From: CAXMST01 sp963712765
GTDB lineage: Bacteria; Actinomycetota; Thermoleophilia; Solirubrobacterales; 70-9
Assembly: GCA_963712765.1 (NCBI GenBank)
Contig: CAVQIX010000003.1
Coordinates: 62,001-126,000, forward strand
Direction of reading: 5' to 3'
DNA: 64,000 nucleotides
The notes under the pieces: model-generated
What the model saw: only the letters and a program-made list of their open reading frames with translations
Told to the model about the DNA's origin: nothing
Database searches by the model: none
Program-made: the position numbers and the translations under genes
Part shown: piece by piece, positions 52,674-61,268 of the stretch
How the letters are laid out: each line of letters starts with the position of its first letter
Numbering within the stretch: position 1 is the first letter of the stretch

Positions 52674-53974
52674 CGGCCGTTCGCCCCCCCGCCGGAGCGG
52701 GGCCGATACCTGGCGATCTCGATCGTCATCCGGTCCTGGATATCACGGGCGGCGTCGTAACTCGAGACCCCGTTCATCAGCAGTGAGAATCCGACCTTTC
52801 CGTGGCCGGCGTTGCAGTAGCCGGAGAGGGTCGAGACGCCGCTGATCGTCCCAGTCTTGGCCCGGCAGCGGCGCGCTGCCGCTGTGCCCTCCATGCGCTC
52901 GTCGACCGTCCCCTCCTTACCGATCTTTGCGAGCGAGTCGTAGAAGGCCTCGCGCGCCTCGTGCTCGCGCATTCCGGCGAGCAACCGGACCACGTCGCGC
53001 GGGGAGGCCTTGTTGTTGTCGGTCAGGCCCGAGCCGTCGCGCATGTCGACCTTCGCCCCCAGCGTCCGCGCGAATCGCTCAGCCGCTTTCGTCCCGCCCT
53101 TCGTCGTCCCGCGGCGCCCGGGCTTGGCCCAGATCCGCTTCAGCAGCATCTCCGCGTAGAAGTTGTTCGAGGGCTTGTTGGTATCGGCGGCGAGCGAGGC
53201 GATCGTCGGCGAGCTGTAAGCGGCGATCGGCTCCGAGCGGACTCGCCCCGGGGCGCGCTTGACCTTGGTCGATCCCTTCACCTTGATCCCACGCTTGCGA
53301 AGACGGTCCTTGAAGGCCGAGGCGGCGTGCAGCGCCGGGTCGGCCGAGTAGGTCGAGCCCCCGTAGGTGAGGCCGGAGAGGGGGTTGAGGTAGGGGCCCG
53401 GCCCGTAGCCGGAATCGGGAACGCCGCGCTTGCGATCGAAGACCGAGTCGTCGGCGTAGAGGTCCCCCTTGACCTTGCGGATGCCGCTGCGCTTGACGGC
53501 CTTGGCCAGCTGGCGAACGCCGCCCTTTCCCAACGATGGATCGCCGCCGCCGATCAGGAACAGGTCGCCCTTGAGGCGACGGTTGACCACCCGGCCGCTG
53601 GAGCCGACCGTGGTCTCGATCCGGCCGCTGGACCCGAGCCGGTGCAACGCGGCTGCCGTGGTGAACAGCTTCGTGTTCGAGGCGAGGCGACGGCGCTCAC
53701 CCTCCCTGCGGTCGAACAGCACCCGCTTGCGGTTCGCGTCGATGTCGTAGACGTAGAACCCGGAGGAGGATGGGGCGCGCTTGGAGAGCTTCTTCAGTTT
53801 GCGCGTCAGTTGCCTGCGGGTGTTGGAGCCGCTCACGGTCGCAGCGTTGCGCGCAAGCGAGGGATCGCTGCGGGCAGGGAGATCGGGCGCGTAGCTCTCG
53901 CCGGCCCCGATCGCGGTGCTCGGAGCCAAAGCACCGAGCACCGACAGCGCTATCGCTCCCGCCGCGTACCGCAT
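52670..53974 (-). CDS. dacB: PBP4-type D-alanyl-D-alanine carboxypeptidase/endopeptidase
   Basis: The 434-residue exported enzyme has a signal sequence (ALSVLGALAPSTAIGA), then the active-site triad of the S13 family: SNTK (Ser99, Lys102), SNN in KPSNNFYAE and KTG in RAKTGTISG. It trims cell-wall cross-links. The frame is open far upstream, but ATG 53974 starts the signal peptide. It lies 22 bases downstream of the second cupredoxin gene. Confidence 0.92.
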   Translation of the reverse strand: MRYAAGAIALSVLGALAPSTAIGAGESYAPDLPARSDPSLARNAATVSGSNTRRQLTRKLKKLSKRAPSSSGFYVYDIDANRKRVLFDRREGERRRLASNTKLFTTAAALHRLGSSGRIETTVGSSGRVVNRRLKGDLFLIGGGDPSLGKGGVRQLAKAVKRSGIRKVKGDLYADDSVFDRKRGVPDSGYGPGPYLNPLSGLTYGGSTYSADPALHAASAFKDRLRKRGIKVKGSTKVKRAPGRVRSEPIAAYSSPTIASLAADTNKPSNNFYAEMLLKRIWAKPGRRGTTKGGTKAAERFARTLGAKVDMRDGSGLTDNNKASPRDVVRLLAGMREHEAREAFYDSLAKIGKEGTVDERMEGTAAARRCRAKTGTISGVSTLSGYCNAGHGKVGFSLLMNGVSSYDAARDIQDRMTIEIARYRPRSGGGANGR

Positions 53975-53996
53975 CGCCGCGATGGTAGCCGAGGCG

Positions 53997-54731
53997 CTAG
54001 CGTCGCCCGCGAATCCGGAAGTCGATCTTCGCCGGGCGCGTCCGGTTTGCGGACCCGTCGATCGCCACCACCTTGGCCCGGTAGCGGCCGGGCTTGGCCT
54101 TGAAGGTGCTGCGCTTGCGCCCGAATCCGAGGCGGTTGAAGCCGATGTGGCCCTTGCCGTGCTTCTCGTAGCCGGCGAAGCGTCGGCGCTTGCCGCGCTT
54201 GCCCTCGAGCCGGAAGAACTCGACCTGGATCTTCGACGGCTCGTTGACCGAGTACCGCAGAATGGTCCCCCCTCGCCGGAAGCTGTAGCTGTCCAGGCGC
54301 ACGTCGCGGAGGTTGGGGCTGCGCAGGTCGACCTTGCTGCGAGGAACCGGGTCAGGCTCGAACGTCGGGTTGCCGGGGGCATCGGAGACGACGACGGTCC
54401 CGCGCACGCTCGAGTGCAGCTTGCACTGGAACTCGTAGGCGCCGGGCTTGTCGAAGTCGAGCTTGAACTCGTCGCCGATCGCGTGCTGGGGCGTGTTGTT
54501 GTTCAGGTCGGAATCGAGGCCGTCCGCCTCGGGCGGGAGCCCGGTGATCGAATGCATCGTGTCGGGTCCGACCCAGTACCAGGTGACGTGCTCGCCGCGG
54601 TCGATCGCGACCGTGTCGTCCGACCACTGGTAGTTGCTGATCGAGATCCTGCGATTGGCGGCGTCCGCCACCGAGACCTGCACCGCACCGATCAGGCAGG
54701 CGAGGGCCAGCGCGCCCAGCGCCCGCCTCAT
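53997..54731 (-). CDS. Secreted cupredoxin-domain protein (lacks the axial Met)
   Basis: The 244-residue protein has a signal peptide (to ~Ala24), then a plastocyanin-like domain with His60 (TMHSI), Cys103 and His106 (QCKLHSSVRG). The usual axial Met after CxxH is replaced by Val/Arg. Residues ~125-244 form a second beta domain rich in Lys/Arg. It overlaps the multicopper oxidase gene by ATGA. Confidence 0.88.
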   Translation of the reverse strand: MRRALGALALACLIGAVQVSVADAANRRISISNYQWSDDTVAIDRGEHVTWYWVGPDTMHSITGLPPEADGLDSDLNNNTPQHAIGDEFKLDFDKPGAYEFQCKLHSSVRGTVVVSDAPGNPTFEPDPVPRSKVDLRSPNLRDVRLDSYSFRRGGTILRYSVNEPSKIQVEFFRLEGKRGKRRRFAGYEKHGKGHIGFNRLGFGRKRSTFKAKPGRYRAKVVAIDGSANRTRPAKIDFRIRGRR

Positions 54732-55786
54732 TTGACCGTGTACCAGCCGGTCATCCCCTGGTGGAGATGGCTGAAGACGTGGCAGTGGTAGAGCCAGCGG
54801 CCGGGATTGTCCTCCAGATAGGTGGCGGAGAACGAGTCACCCGGGCCCAGGGTCTTGTTGTCGACGATCGTGCCGTCCGGCTCCTGCCAGCGATGGCCGT
54901 GGACGTGGAAGGTGTGGAAGTAGTCGTCGATCGCGTAGACGTGCCACGCCACCGTGTCGCCGACATTGGCCTTGAAGTCGGGGGTGTTGCCCGCGTAGGC
55001 GCGGCCGTTGACGCACCAGAACACCGTGTCGAGGCCGGTTGCGACCGGCTGGAAGGAGTGAAAGCCGACGAAGAACTCCTTGTCGGCGCGGGGAGCGCCC
55101 TTGGGGCGGATGATCAGCGGCCCGAACAGGCCCTTGTAGAGCGGGATCGGGTCGAGCGGGCCGTGGTCGTGGTACAGCCACATCCCCTCCGTGCCCTCCG
55201 TCGCCTCCCAGACGTACTGGAAGGTCTCGCCCTGCTGGACGAAGCCGCCGGGGTCGGTCCACTTGCCCTTGTAGGCACCGTCCATCTCGATCGAGTACTG
55301 CGCACCGTGCGGGTGCATCGTCACCGGCGAGCTCAGGGTGTTCTGGAAGTTGACCACGATCGTGTCGCCGACCTCGGCCTCGATCAGCGGCCCGGGGATC
55401 TTGATCCGGCTGATCGGCGTCGCGAAGTCCTGGGTGTAGGCGCGGTAACCGAAGGCTTTGAACTTGGTCTTACCCGGCACCTTCTGGTTGAGCATCTGGT
55501 CCTTGCCCGAGGGGACGATGTTCCAGCGCCGCTCCTCGGCCTTGATCCAGTACTCGCGACGCTTGCCGGTGGCCCGCTGCGCGGCCAGGGTCGCGACCGA
55601 GCCCTGCTCGGCGGCGACCGCAGGCTTGCGGTTGCGGACCTTCGGCGGGACCTCGACGTTGCGCGCGAGCGCCTCGACGTCGGCCTCGCGGTCGTTGCGG
55701 ATCTTCTGACCGCCGAGCGTGCACAGGAGGAGCCCCCCGCCCCCAGCGGCGAGGAACCCCCGCCGGTCGACTGAAGGCCCGTCCAT
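54728..55786 (-). CDS. Two-domain multicopper oxidase (TAT signal)
   Basis: The 352-residue protein has an N-terminal RRGFLAAGGGG TAT-type signal. Copper ligands follow the two-domain laccase pattern: H158-P-H160 (HPHG), H206-D-H208, H291-x2-H294-x-H296 and HCH (334-336) with H340 and M345. This gives type-1 copper in the second domain and a trinuclear site. It probably oxidises phenols or metal ions at the cell surface and forms trimers, as small laccases do. It lies 12 bases after the cupredoxin gene. Confidence 0.92.
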   Translation of the reverse strand: MDGPSVDRRGFLAAGGGGLLLCTLGGQKIRNDREADVEALARNVEVPPKVRNRKPAVAAEQGSVATLAAQRATGKRREYWIKAEERRWNIVPSGKDQMLNQKVPGKTKFKAFGYRAYTQDFATPISRIKIPGPLIEAEVGDTIVVNFQNTLSSPVTMHPHGAQYSIEMDGAYKGKWTDPGGFVQQGETFQYVWEATEGTEGMWLYHDHGPLDPIPLYKGLFGPLIIRPKGAPRADKEFFVGFHSFQPVATGLDTVFWCVNGRAYAGNTPDFKANVGDTVAWHVYAIDDYFHTFHVHGHRWQEPDGTIVDNKTLGPGDSFSATYLEDNPGRWLYHCHVFSHLHQGMTGWYTVK

Positions 55787-55798
55787 CGGCGGGCTCCG

Positions 55799-56206
55799 CT
55801 ACTTCTTGACCTTGGTCGTCTGCTTCATCGTCGTCCGGTGGATAGTGCAGACGAACTTGTAGGTGCCGGGCTTGGTGAGCTTGGTCTTGAACGGATCGCA
55901 GGTCGCCCCGGTGCACTTCGACGTCAGCTTCTTCTTCTGCTTCTTCTTCAGGCCCTTCGGGGCCTTGGTCAGGGTCACGTTGTGCGGGTTTGAGGTGCCC
56001 GGCTGCCATATCCACTTCAGGGTCGTGCGCTTCTTGACGGTCAGATCCAGCGGGCTGAAGAAGTCGTCGGCGACCTTGATCTTGGACACCTTCTTCTTGC
56101 CCGCAGCGTCCGCGCCGGTCCCCGCGATTCCCGCCGGGGCGACCACCGCGACCACCAGTGCGGCGATCGCGGTCAACAGGGCCCCGCTCAGTCCTGCCCG
56201 CCTCAC
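55799..56206 (-). CDS. Secreted plastocyanin/azurin-like blue copper protein
   Basis: The 135-residue protein has a signal sequence, then His75 (NPHNV), Cys120, His123 and Met127 (VCTIHRTTMK), the type-1 copper set. Cys98 and Cys103 may form a disulfide, and Lys is abundant, so it may be a basic electron carrier for the oxidase encoded next. It starts at GTG 56206 in GTGA overlap with the beta-helix stop. Confidence 0.9.
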   Translation of the reverse strand: MRRAGLSGALLTAIAALVVAVVAPAGIAGTGADAAGKKKVSKIKVADDFFSPLDLTVKKRTTLKWIWQPGTSNPHNVTLTKAPKGLKKKQKKKLTSKCTGATCDPFKTKLTKPGTYKFVCTIHRTTMKQTTKVKK

Positions 56207-57582
56207 GAGCAGTCCGGTCCGGGGGTGACCATGAACGGCTCATAGTCCTTGTACGGCGGATGGGTCTGGCCGGGCCACGAGCACTGCATCTTCTCCGGCG
56301 GATCGGCGAGGACGTAGCCCACGACCTTGCCGAACTGCTCGGCGTCGCCGGTTGAGGTCCCGGTCCCGATCCCGGGAGCCGGGCAGCCCGGGTAGAGAAC
56401 CGCGTTCGACGTGGTGCCGCTCGGGTCGAAGGTCGAGCTGCTGTTGCCCGCGAAGCAGTTGCCTGTCCCCGAGCCGTCGTTGAAGAAATCGAACGCGTTC
56501 GGGTCGCTCCCGCTGCGTCCCATCTTGTTGTTGACGATCATGTTGTCGATCGCGATCGCATCGTCGCCCTCGTTGGTGAGGCCGCCGTCGCTGAAGTTGG
56601 CGACACCCCACTTCTCGTGGCCGAAGATCTCGTTGTTCTTGATCTCCCAGCCGGTCACGCCGAAGTTGACGATCCCGATCCCGATCGGGAAGTTGATCGT
56701 CGTGTCGCCGATCTCTCCGAGTCCGTTGGAGATCGTCTTCACCGGCGAGTCCGGCAGGTAGTAGTTGAAGTTGTTCCAGAAGATCTCGTTCTTCCGGATC
56801 ACGTTGTCCGAACTCGGCTCGTACGGCTCCGAGTCGAGCGTGTTCGGCGTCAGCCCGATGCCGTTGTTGTAGAACACGTTCTTGTAGATGTCGTTGTACC
56901 GGGCGTTGGTTCCCGAGTACCCCTGGATGTTGTCGTAGGCGACGTTGTTGTCGACCTTCGTCGTCTTCGGGTTGTTCTGCGGCGGGGTCGCACCGACGTA
57001 GTAGGCCGAATCGCCGTGGCCGTAGCCGATCGACTTGGTCATCCGGCCGCCGACGCAGCCGAACGCGAACAGCCCGTAGGAGCGGTTGTTCGCGACGATC
57101 ATGTTCTTGAAAAGGTAGTCCCTGCACTTCAGCTTCTTGTCGCCGTCGCGGGCATCGGAGTCGCGGAAGAAGACGCCGTTGGTTTCGTAGTTCTTGACCG
57201 TCATGTTCTTGATCGTCACGTTCTTGACGTCGATCCCCTCGATGCCGTTCTGGGCGGGTCCACCGGGGCCCTTGGCGTTCTTGCCGTTGAGCACCGTCTT
57301 CTTGGCGTTCTTCTTGGTGCCCATCAGGGTCTGGCCGTTGTACTTCTTCCCGTCGAGGATCACGCCCTCCTTGTACTTGCCAGGCTTGATCTTGATCTTG
57401 CCGTTCTTGCCGACCTTGTCGGCAGCCTTCTGGATCGACTTGTACTTACAGCCGAACTTGCAGACGGTGACCTTCGCCTTGCCCTTGTTCTTGCCCTTGC
57501 CAGCCGTTGCTGTGGCCGGTATCGCGATGCTGCAAGCAGCGATCGCGAGGAACGAGATCGAAACGGTCAGAACCTTCCGCAT
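56203..57582 (-). CDS. Secreted right-handed parallel beta-helix protein
   Basis: The 459-residue protein has an N-terminal signal (to about ATATAG) and a Lys-rich stretch. From ~residue 90 it has repeating Asn/Gly-rich turns (NVTIKNMTVKNYETNG, NNVAYDNIQG, RKNEIFWNNF, NEIFGHEKWG) typical of pectate-lyase/NosD-like beta-helices. NosD-family folds occur in copper-enzyme maturation, but no specific activity can be assigned. It is the first gene of the operon, with GGAG about 7 bases before the ATG. Confidence 0.85.
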   Translation of the reverse strand: MRKVLTVSISFLAIAACSIAIPATATAGKGKNKGKAKVTVCKFGCKYKSIQKAADKVGKNGKIKIKPGKYKEGVILDGKKYNGQTLMGTKKNAKKTVLNGKNAKGPGGPAQNGIEGIDVKNVTIKNMTVKNYETNGVFFRDSDARDGDKKLKCRDYLFKNMIVANNRSYGLFAFGCVGGRMTKSIGYGHGDSAYYVGATPPQNNPKTTKVDNNVAYDNIQGYSGTNARYNDIYKNVFYNNGIGLTPNTLDSEPYEPSSDNVIRKNEIFWNNFNYYLPDSPVKTISNGLGEIGDTTINFPIGIGIVNFGVTGWEIKNNEIFGHEKWGVANFSDGGLTNEGDDAIAIDNMIVNNKMGRSGSDPNAFDFFNDGSGTGNCFAGNSSSTFDPSGTTSNAVLYPGCPAPGIGTGTSTGDAEQFGKVVGYVLADPPEKMQCSWPGQTHPPYKDYEPFMVTPGPDCS

Positions 57583-57599
57583 GTATTGTCTCCGTGACT

Positions 57600-57619
57600 G
57601 TCGGTTGGCGCCGACCCAC
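57600..57619. promoter_or_regulatory. Imperfect 20-bp inverted repeat upstream of the copper operon
   Basis: GTCGGTTGGC and GCCGACCCAC are complementary at eight of ten positions around a GGCGCC core. The site lies 18-37 bp upstream of the beta-helix ATG, where a repressor could bind. The 186-bp gap to the divergent patatin gene shows no other gene. Confidence 0.3.
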
Positions 57620-57752
57620 GACGACGCCCTCTCCCTGCCCTGCCCTCAGGCATTGGCCGGAAAACTACCAGATCAGCCAGCCTCGATCCGGTCGAGACCG
57701 CGAAAACAGGGGTCCCCGTTCGACGCGCCCTTTGGCCGGCTGGCCAGGCTGC

Positions 57753-57758
57753 TAGCTT
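57753..57758 (+). promoter_or_regulatory. -10-like box TAGCTT for the patatin gene
   Basis: TAGCTT lies 10 bases before ATG 57769 and no Shine-Dalgarno is visible, as at several other leaderless-type starts in the window. Confidence 0.3.
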
Positions 57759-57768
57759 GGTCCGGCCG

Positions 57769-59016
57769 ATGAGCGAGGTAGTGAAGCTCGATCCGGCCGT
57801 CCGCAGGGCTGCGGGCCGCCGGAAGAAGCGGTCGAAGACCGCACTGGTTCTGGGCGGTGGCGGTTTTACCGGCGCCGTCTACGAGATCGGAGCGCTGCGC
57901 GCGTTCGACCTGCTCGCCGTCAACCGGACCGTGAACGAGTTCGACGTCTACGTCGGCACCAGCGCCGGCTCCTTCGTTGGCTCCGCCGTCGCCAACGGCG
58001 TCACCCCCGAGGAGATGATGCGGGTCCTGAACAAGAACCTGCCCTCACCGCTCCGGGACATGGACCTCGAGATGCTGCTGCGTCCCAACTACAAGGGATT
58101 CGCCAGCTCGGCCGCGCTCTTCCCGCTGCGCGTGATGGGGGTGCTCCGCCAGCTCGCCACGACCGTTGGCGAGGCCTCGGTGATGGACATCGCCCAGGGG
58201 CTGGCCGGCGGCCTGCCGAAGGGGCTGTACCGCGGCATCGGCATCGAGGAATACGTTGCCGAGATGCTCGGCGACCCCGACCGCACCGACGACTTCCGGA
58301 TGCTCGAGCGGGAGCTGTATCTGACCGCGACCGACCTCGATACCACCGACCGGATCGTGCTCGGTGACGGCGAGTGGCGTGACGTCCCGATCTCGCGCGC
58401 GGTCTCGGCCTCAACGGCTATGCCGCTGGTTTACGAGCCGGTCGAGATCAAGGGCCGCGAGCTGACCGACGGCGGAATTCGCTCCACCACCAACGTCGAT
58501 ATCGCGGTCGAGAAGGGCGCCAAGTTCATCGTCATCGTCAACCCGATCGTGCCCTTCGTCAACGACTTCAACAAGCGGGTGCCGACGCTGCTTGGCAGCC
58601 GGGTGCGGCGGGTATCCGACATGGGCTTCGTCGCGATCGCCAACCAGGCGATCCGGATGATCGCCCACGATCGCCTGCACCGCGCGGTCGAGCGCTGGGA
58701 GATCGAGTACCCCGGCGTCGACATCCTCCTGATCGAGCCCGAGTTCGACGACGAGTTGATGTTCGGGACCTCGATCATGGATTACTCGGCCCGCCTGCAG
58801 ATCGCCAGACACGGCTTCGAGTCGGTCACTCTGAGGCTCGCCCGTGACTACGAGCGCTACAAGACGATCGCCGAGCGGCATGGAATCGAGATCTCGGCCC
58901 GCCGGATCAAGCACGTCCTCGACCAGGTCGAGCGCGAGCGCGATACGGCGCCGGCATGGCGCCGGGTGTTCGAGCAGACCACGTCGGCGCTGCTTCGGCA
59001 ATCCGACGCCGGCTGA
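57769..59016 (+). CDS. Patatin-like phospholipase
   Basis: The 415-residue protein has the oxyanion loop GGGGFTG, the nucleophile elbow GTSAG (Ser65) and the catalytic DGG (TDGGIRSTTN). No signal peptide is seen. It probably hydrolyses lipid acyl esters. ATG 57769 is chosen over TTG 57757. It converges on the antiporter gene with a 12-bp gap. Confidence 0.9.
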   Translation: MSEVVKLDPAVRRAAGRRKKRSKTALVLGGGGFTGAVYEIGALRAFDLLAVNRTVNEFDVYVGTSAGSFVGSAVANGVTPEEMMRVLNKNLPSPLRDMDLEMLLRPNYKGFASSAALFPLRVMGVLRQLATTVGEASVMDIAQGLAGGLPKGLYRGIGIEEYVAEMLGDPDRTDDFRMLERELYLTATDLDTTDRIVLGDGEWRDVPISRAVSASTAMPLVYEPVEIKGRELTDGGIRSTTNVDIAVEKGAKFIVIVNPIVPFVNDFNKRVPTLLGSRVRRVSDMGFVAIANQAIRMIAHDRLHRAVERWEIEYPGVDILLIEPEFDDELMFGTSIMDYSARLQIARHGFESVTLRLARDYERYKTIAERHGIEISARRIKHVLDQVERERDTAPAWRRVFEQTTSALLRQSDAG

Positions 59017-59028
59017 CCGCCGCAGGGT

Positions 59029-61107
59029 CTAGGTCCCCAGGTCCTCGTCTTCCTCGACGGCGATCGAGTATCGGTTGCGCTCGCACTTCGAGAGGTGCTC
59101 GGCGATCTGGTCGGCTGCGTGCTCGACCGCGACAGCGCTTACCAGGCCGAGCGCGGCCAGGTGGCGCAGCTGCTGCTCGGAGGAGATCCGGGCCAGATCC
59201 GTCGCGTAGTGGCGCTCGGCGTGGCCCACCAGCTCGCGCGGAGCGGCTTCGATCAGGCCGTTGAGATCGGTGATCGCCTTCTCGCGCCAGTGTCCGAAGC
59301 GGTCCCGGGCATGCGCCAGCGAGCTGGGCGGCACCGTCGGGCAGGTGCCGAGGACATCGACGGCGTCGATCGCGTCGCCGGTCGCCCTGATCCTCGCGCT
59401 GGTGTCGCGGAAGGCAAGCTCTACCCACTTCTCCGCGGTCAGGCGACCGCTGTGTACCCGGCGCGCGGTCGCGTAGACGACCCGGCCGGCGCCGCGGACC
59501 TCGAAGAGGCCCCGGTGGGGTTCGTTGCCCATCTGCAGCTCGTCGAGCATGTCGTCGAGGGCGTAGATCGCGACTCGCCCATGCCACTGAGGGACCAGCC
59601 CGAGATCGATCAGCTCGGCGAGGGTCTGGCGCTCGACGGACAACCCTCGCCGAAGCAGCGCCTGGTAATGCTCCTCATCGCTCAGACCGAGTGCCTTGAT
59701 CTCCTCGGTTGCCGCCTGTTCGACCTCGGCCAGCCGCTGCTCGATCTCGCTGTTTGCGGCGATCCGGTGCAGCTCCTCGCGGGCAGAGCGGGCGCCGTCG
59801 AAGCGAGCCGCGGCCGCTACAAAGCGGCCGAGCCGGTCGGGGCGATGCAGGCCGAGGTAGCGGACCAGGACCCCGATAGTCGTCGCGTTGACAAGCAGGG
59901 TGGCGATCACGACTCCGGCCGTCATCGCCACGAAGCGCTCCTGCTCGGGGAGGGCATCGGGGATCGCGAGCGCGAGCGCCAGCGCGACGCCTCCCCGCAG
60001 GCCTCCCCAGACGACCACGAGCTCGTTCTGCCGCCCGATGTCTGGCAGGCGGGCCAACCGGGTGACCACCGGCATCACCGTGAAGATCGCCAGCGGTCGG
60101 CTGATCACGACCGCGGCGATGCCGATTGCGATCGCGTCGAGGTTGTCGCGGATCAGGCCGGCGTCGATCACGACCCCGATCAGGATGAAGAGGATGCCGT
60201 TGGCGACGAAACCGATCGATTCCCAGACCGCGTGCCAGGTCTCGACCTCCGCCCTCGGGATCAGGGTGTGAGCGAAGGCCGATAGAACCAGCCCGGCGCT
60301 GACCGAAGCCATCACACCGCTGAAGCCGAAGATCTCCTCGCCGAGAGCGAACGAGCCGTAGGCGACCGCGATCGTCAAAGCTGTGGACGGCAGCCGCCCA
60401 AGCCGACCGGCGATCTCGGCGACGCCGAGTCCGAGCAGCCCGCCGAGGGCGGCGCCGCCGAGGAAGACGTAGAGGAAGTCCGCGACCCCGTCGAGTACGC
60501 CGACTTCCTCCGTTCCCAGGGCGGCGATCAGGAGGATGTTGAAGAGGACGATCGCGATCCCGTCGTTGAGCAGCGACTCGCCCTCGACCAGGACCAGGAG
60601 CCGGTTCGGCACCCCGAGGTCGCGAAAGGTCGCAGTCACCGCGACCGGATCGGTCGCCGAGATCAGGACTCCGAAGACGAGCGCCGCGGTGAGGGAGATC
60701 CCGAGGCCGAAATGGACCATCACCCCGACCAGCGTCGCGGCGATCACCAGGGCCACCATCGCCAGGGTGAGGATCGGGACCAGGTTCTTGACGAACACCC
60801 GGGCCGGAAGTGTCAACGCCGCCTCGAAGACGAGGGCGGGGAGGAAGGCGAAGAGGAGGACGTCATGGAAGGCCTCGCCCTCGATCGGCAGCTCGACCCC
60901 GTTCGCCCGCGCGATCTCGCCGGCGAGGAAGCCGACGAGGACGAGCAGCAGCGTCAGCGGGATCCGCAGGCGTCTGGTCAGGACCGAGAGCAGTGAGGCG
61001 ATCGCGAGCAGAGCCGAGATCGCGAGTATGACCTCGGCGATCGTCTGGATCTCGATTGCGGCCACTGACACCAGGTCCGAGCGTATCCGGTCGCGGGGAG
61101 TCGCCAT
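59029..61107 (-). CDS. CPA1-family Na+(K+)/H+ antiporter with large cytosolic domain
   Basis: The 692-residue protein has about twelve membrane helices (residues ~20-420) with the CPA1 motifs SATDPVAVTATF and EGESLLNDGIAI and a later NELVVVWGGLRGG. A ~270-residue hydrophilic C-terminal domain follows and may regulate transport. Likely role is pH and sodium homeostasis. The gap before it (61108-61268) has no gene. Confidence 0.92.
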   Translation of the reverse strand: MATPRDRIRSDLVSVAAIEIQTIAEVILAISALLAIASLLSVLTRRLRIPLTLLLVLVGFLAGEIARANGVELPIEGEAFHDVLLFAFLPALVFEAALTLPARVFVKNLVPILTLAMVALVIAATLVGVMVHFGLGISLTAALVFGVLISATDPVAVTATFRDLGVPNRLLVLVEGESLLNDGIAIVLFNILLIAALGTEEVGVLDGVADFLYVFLGGAALGGLLGLGVAEIAGRLGRLPSTALTIAVAYGSFALGEEIFGFSGVMASVSAGLVLSAFAHTLIPRAEVETWHAVWESIGFVANGILFILIGVVIDAGLIRDNLDAIAIGIAAVVISRPLAIFTVMPVVTRLARLPDIGRQNELVVVWGGLRGGVALALALAIPDALPEQERFVAMTAGVVIATLLVNATTIGVLVRYLGLHRPDRLGRFVAAAARFDGARSAREELHRIAANSEIEQRLAEVEQAATEEIKALGLSDEEHYQALLRRGLSVERQTLAELIDLGLVPQWHGRVAIYALDDMLDELQMGNEPHRGLFEVRGAGRVVYATARRVHSGRLTAEKWVELAFRDTSARIRATGDAIDAVDVLGTCPTVPPSSLAHARDRFGHWREKAITDLNGLIEAAPRELVGHAERHYATDLARISSEQQLRHLAALGLVSAVAVEHAADQIAEHLSKCERNRYSIAVEEDEDLGT

Positions 61108-61268
61108 TCGGCAGGGCGGCGCTCTGCCGGGAATCGGGCGGTGTCATACGAACGGTTGACGGATCGTGTGGCGACGTCGGTGAGGGGACGGGTCGTGACT
61201 TCGACCTACAGCAAGTCGATCCCATCGGGGGGCAGATCTCACGCCTGATCTGCGGCAAGGTTGCTGCC

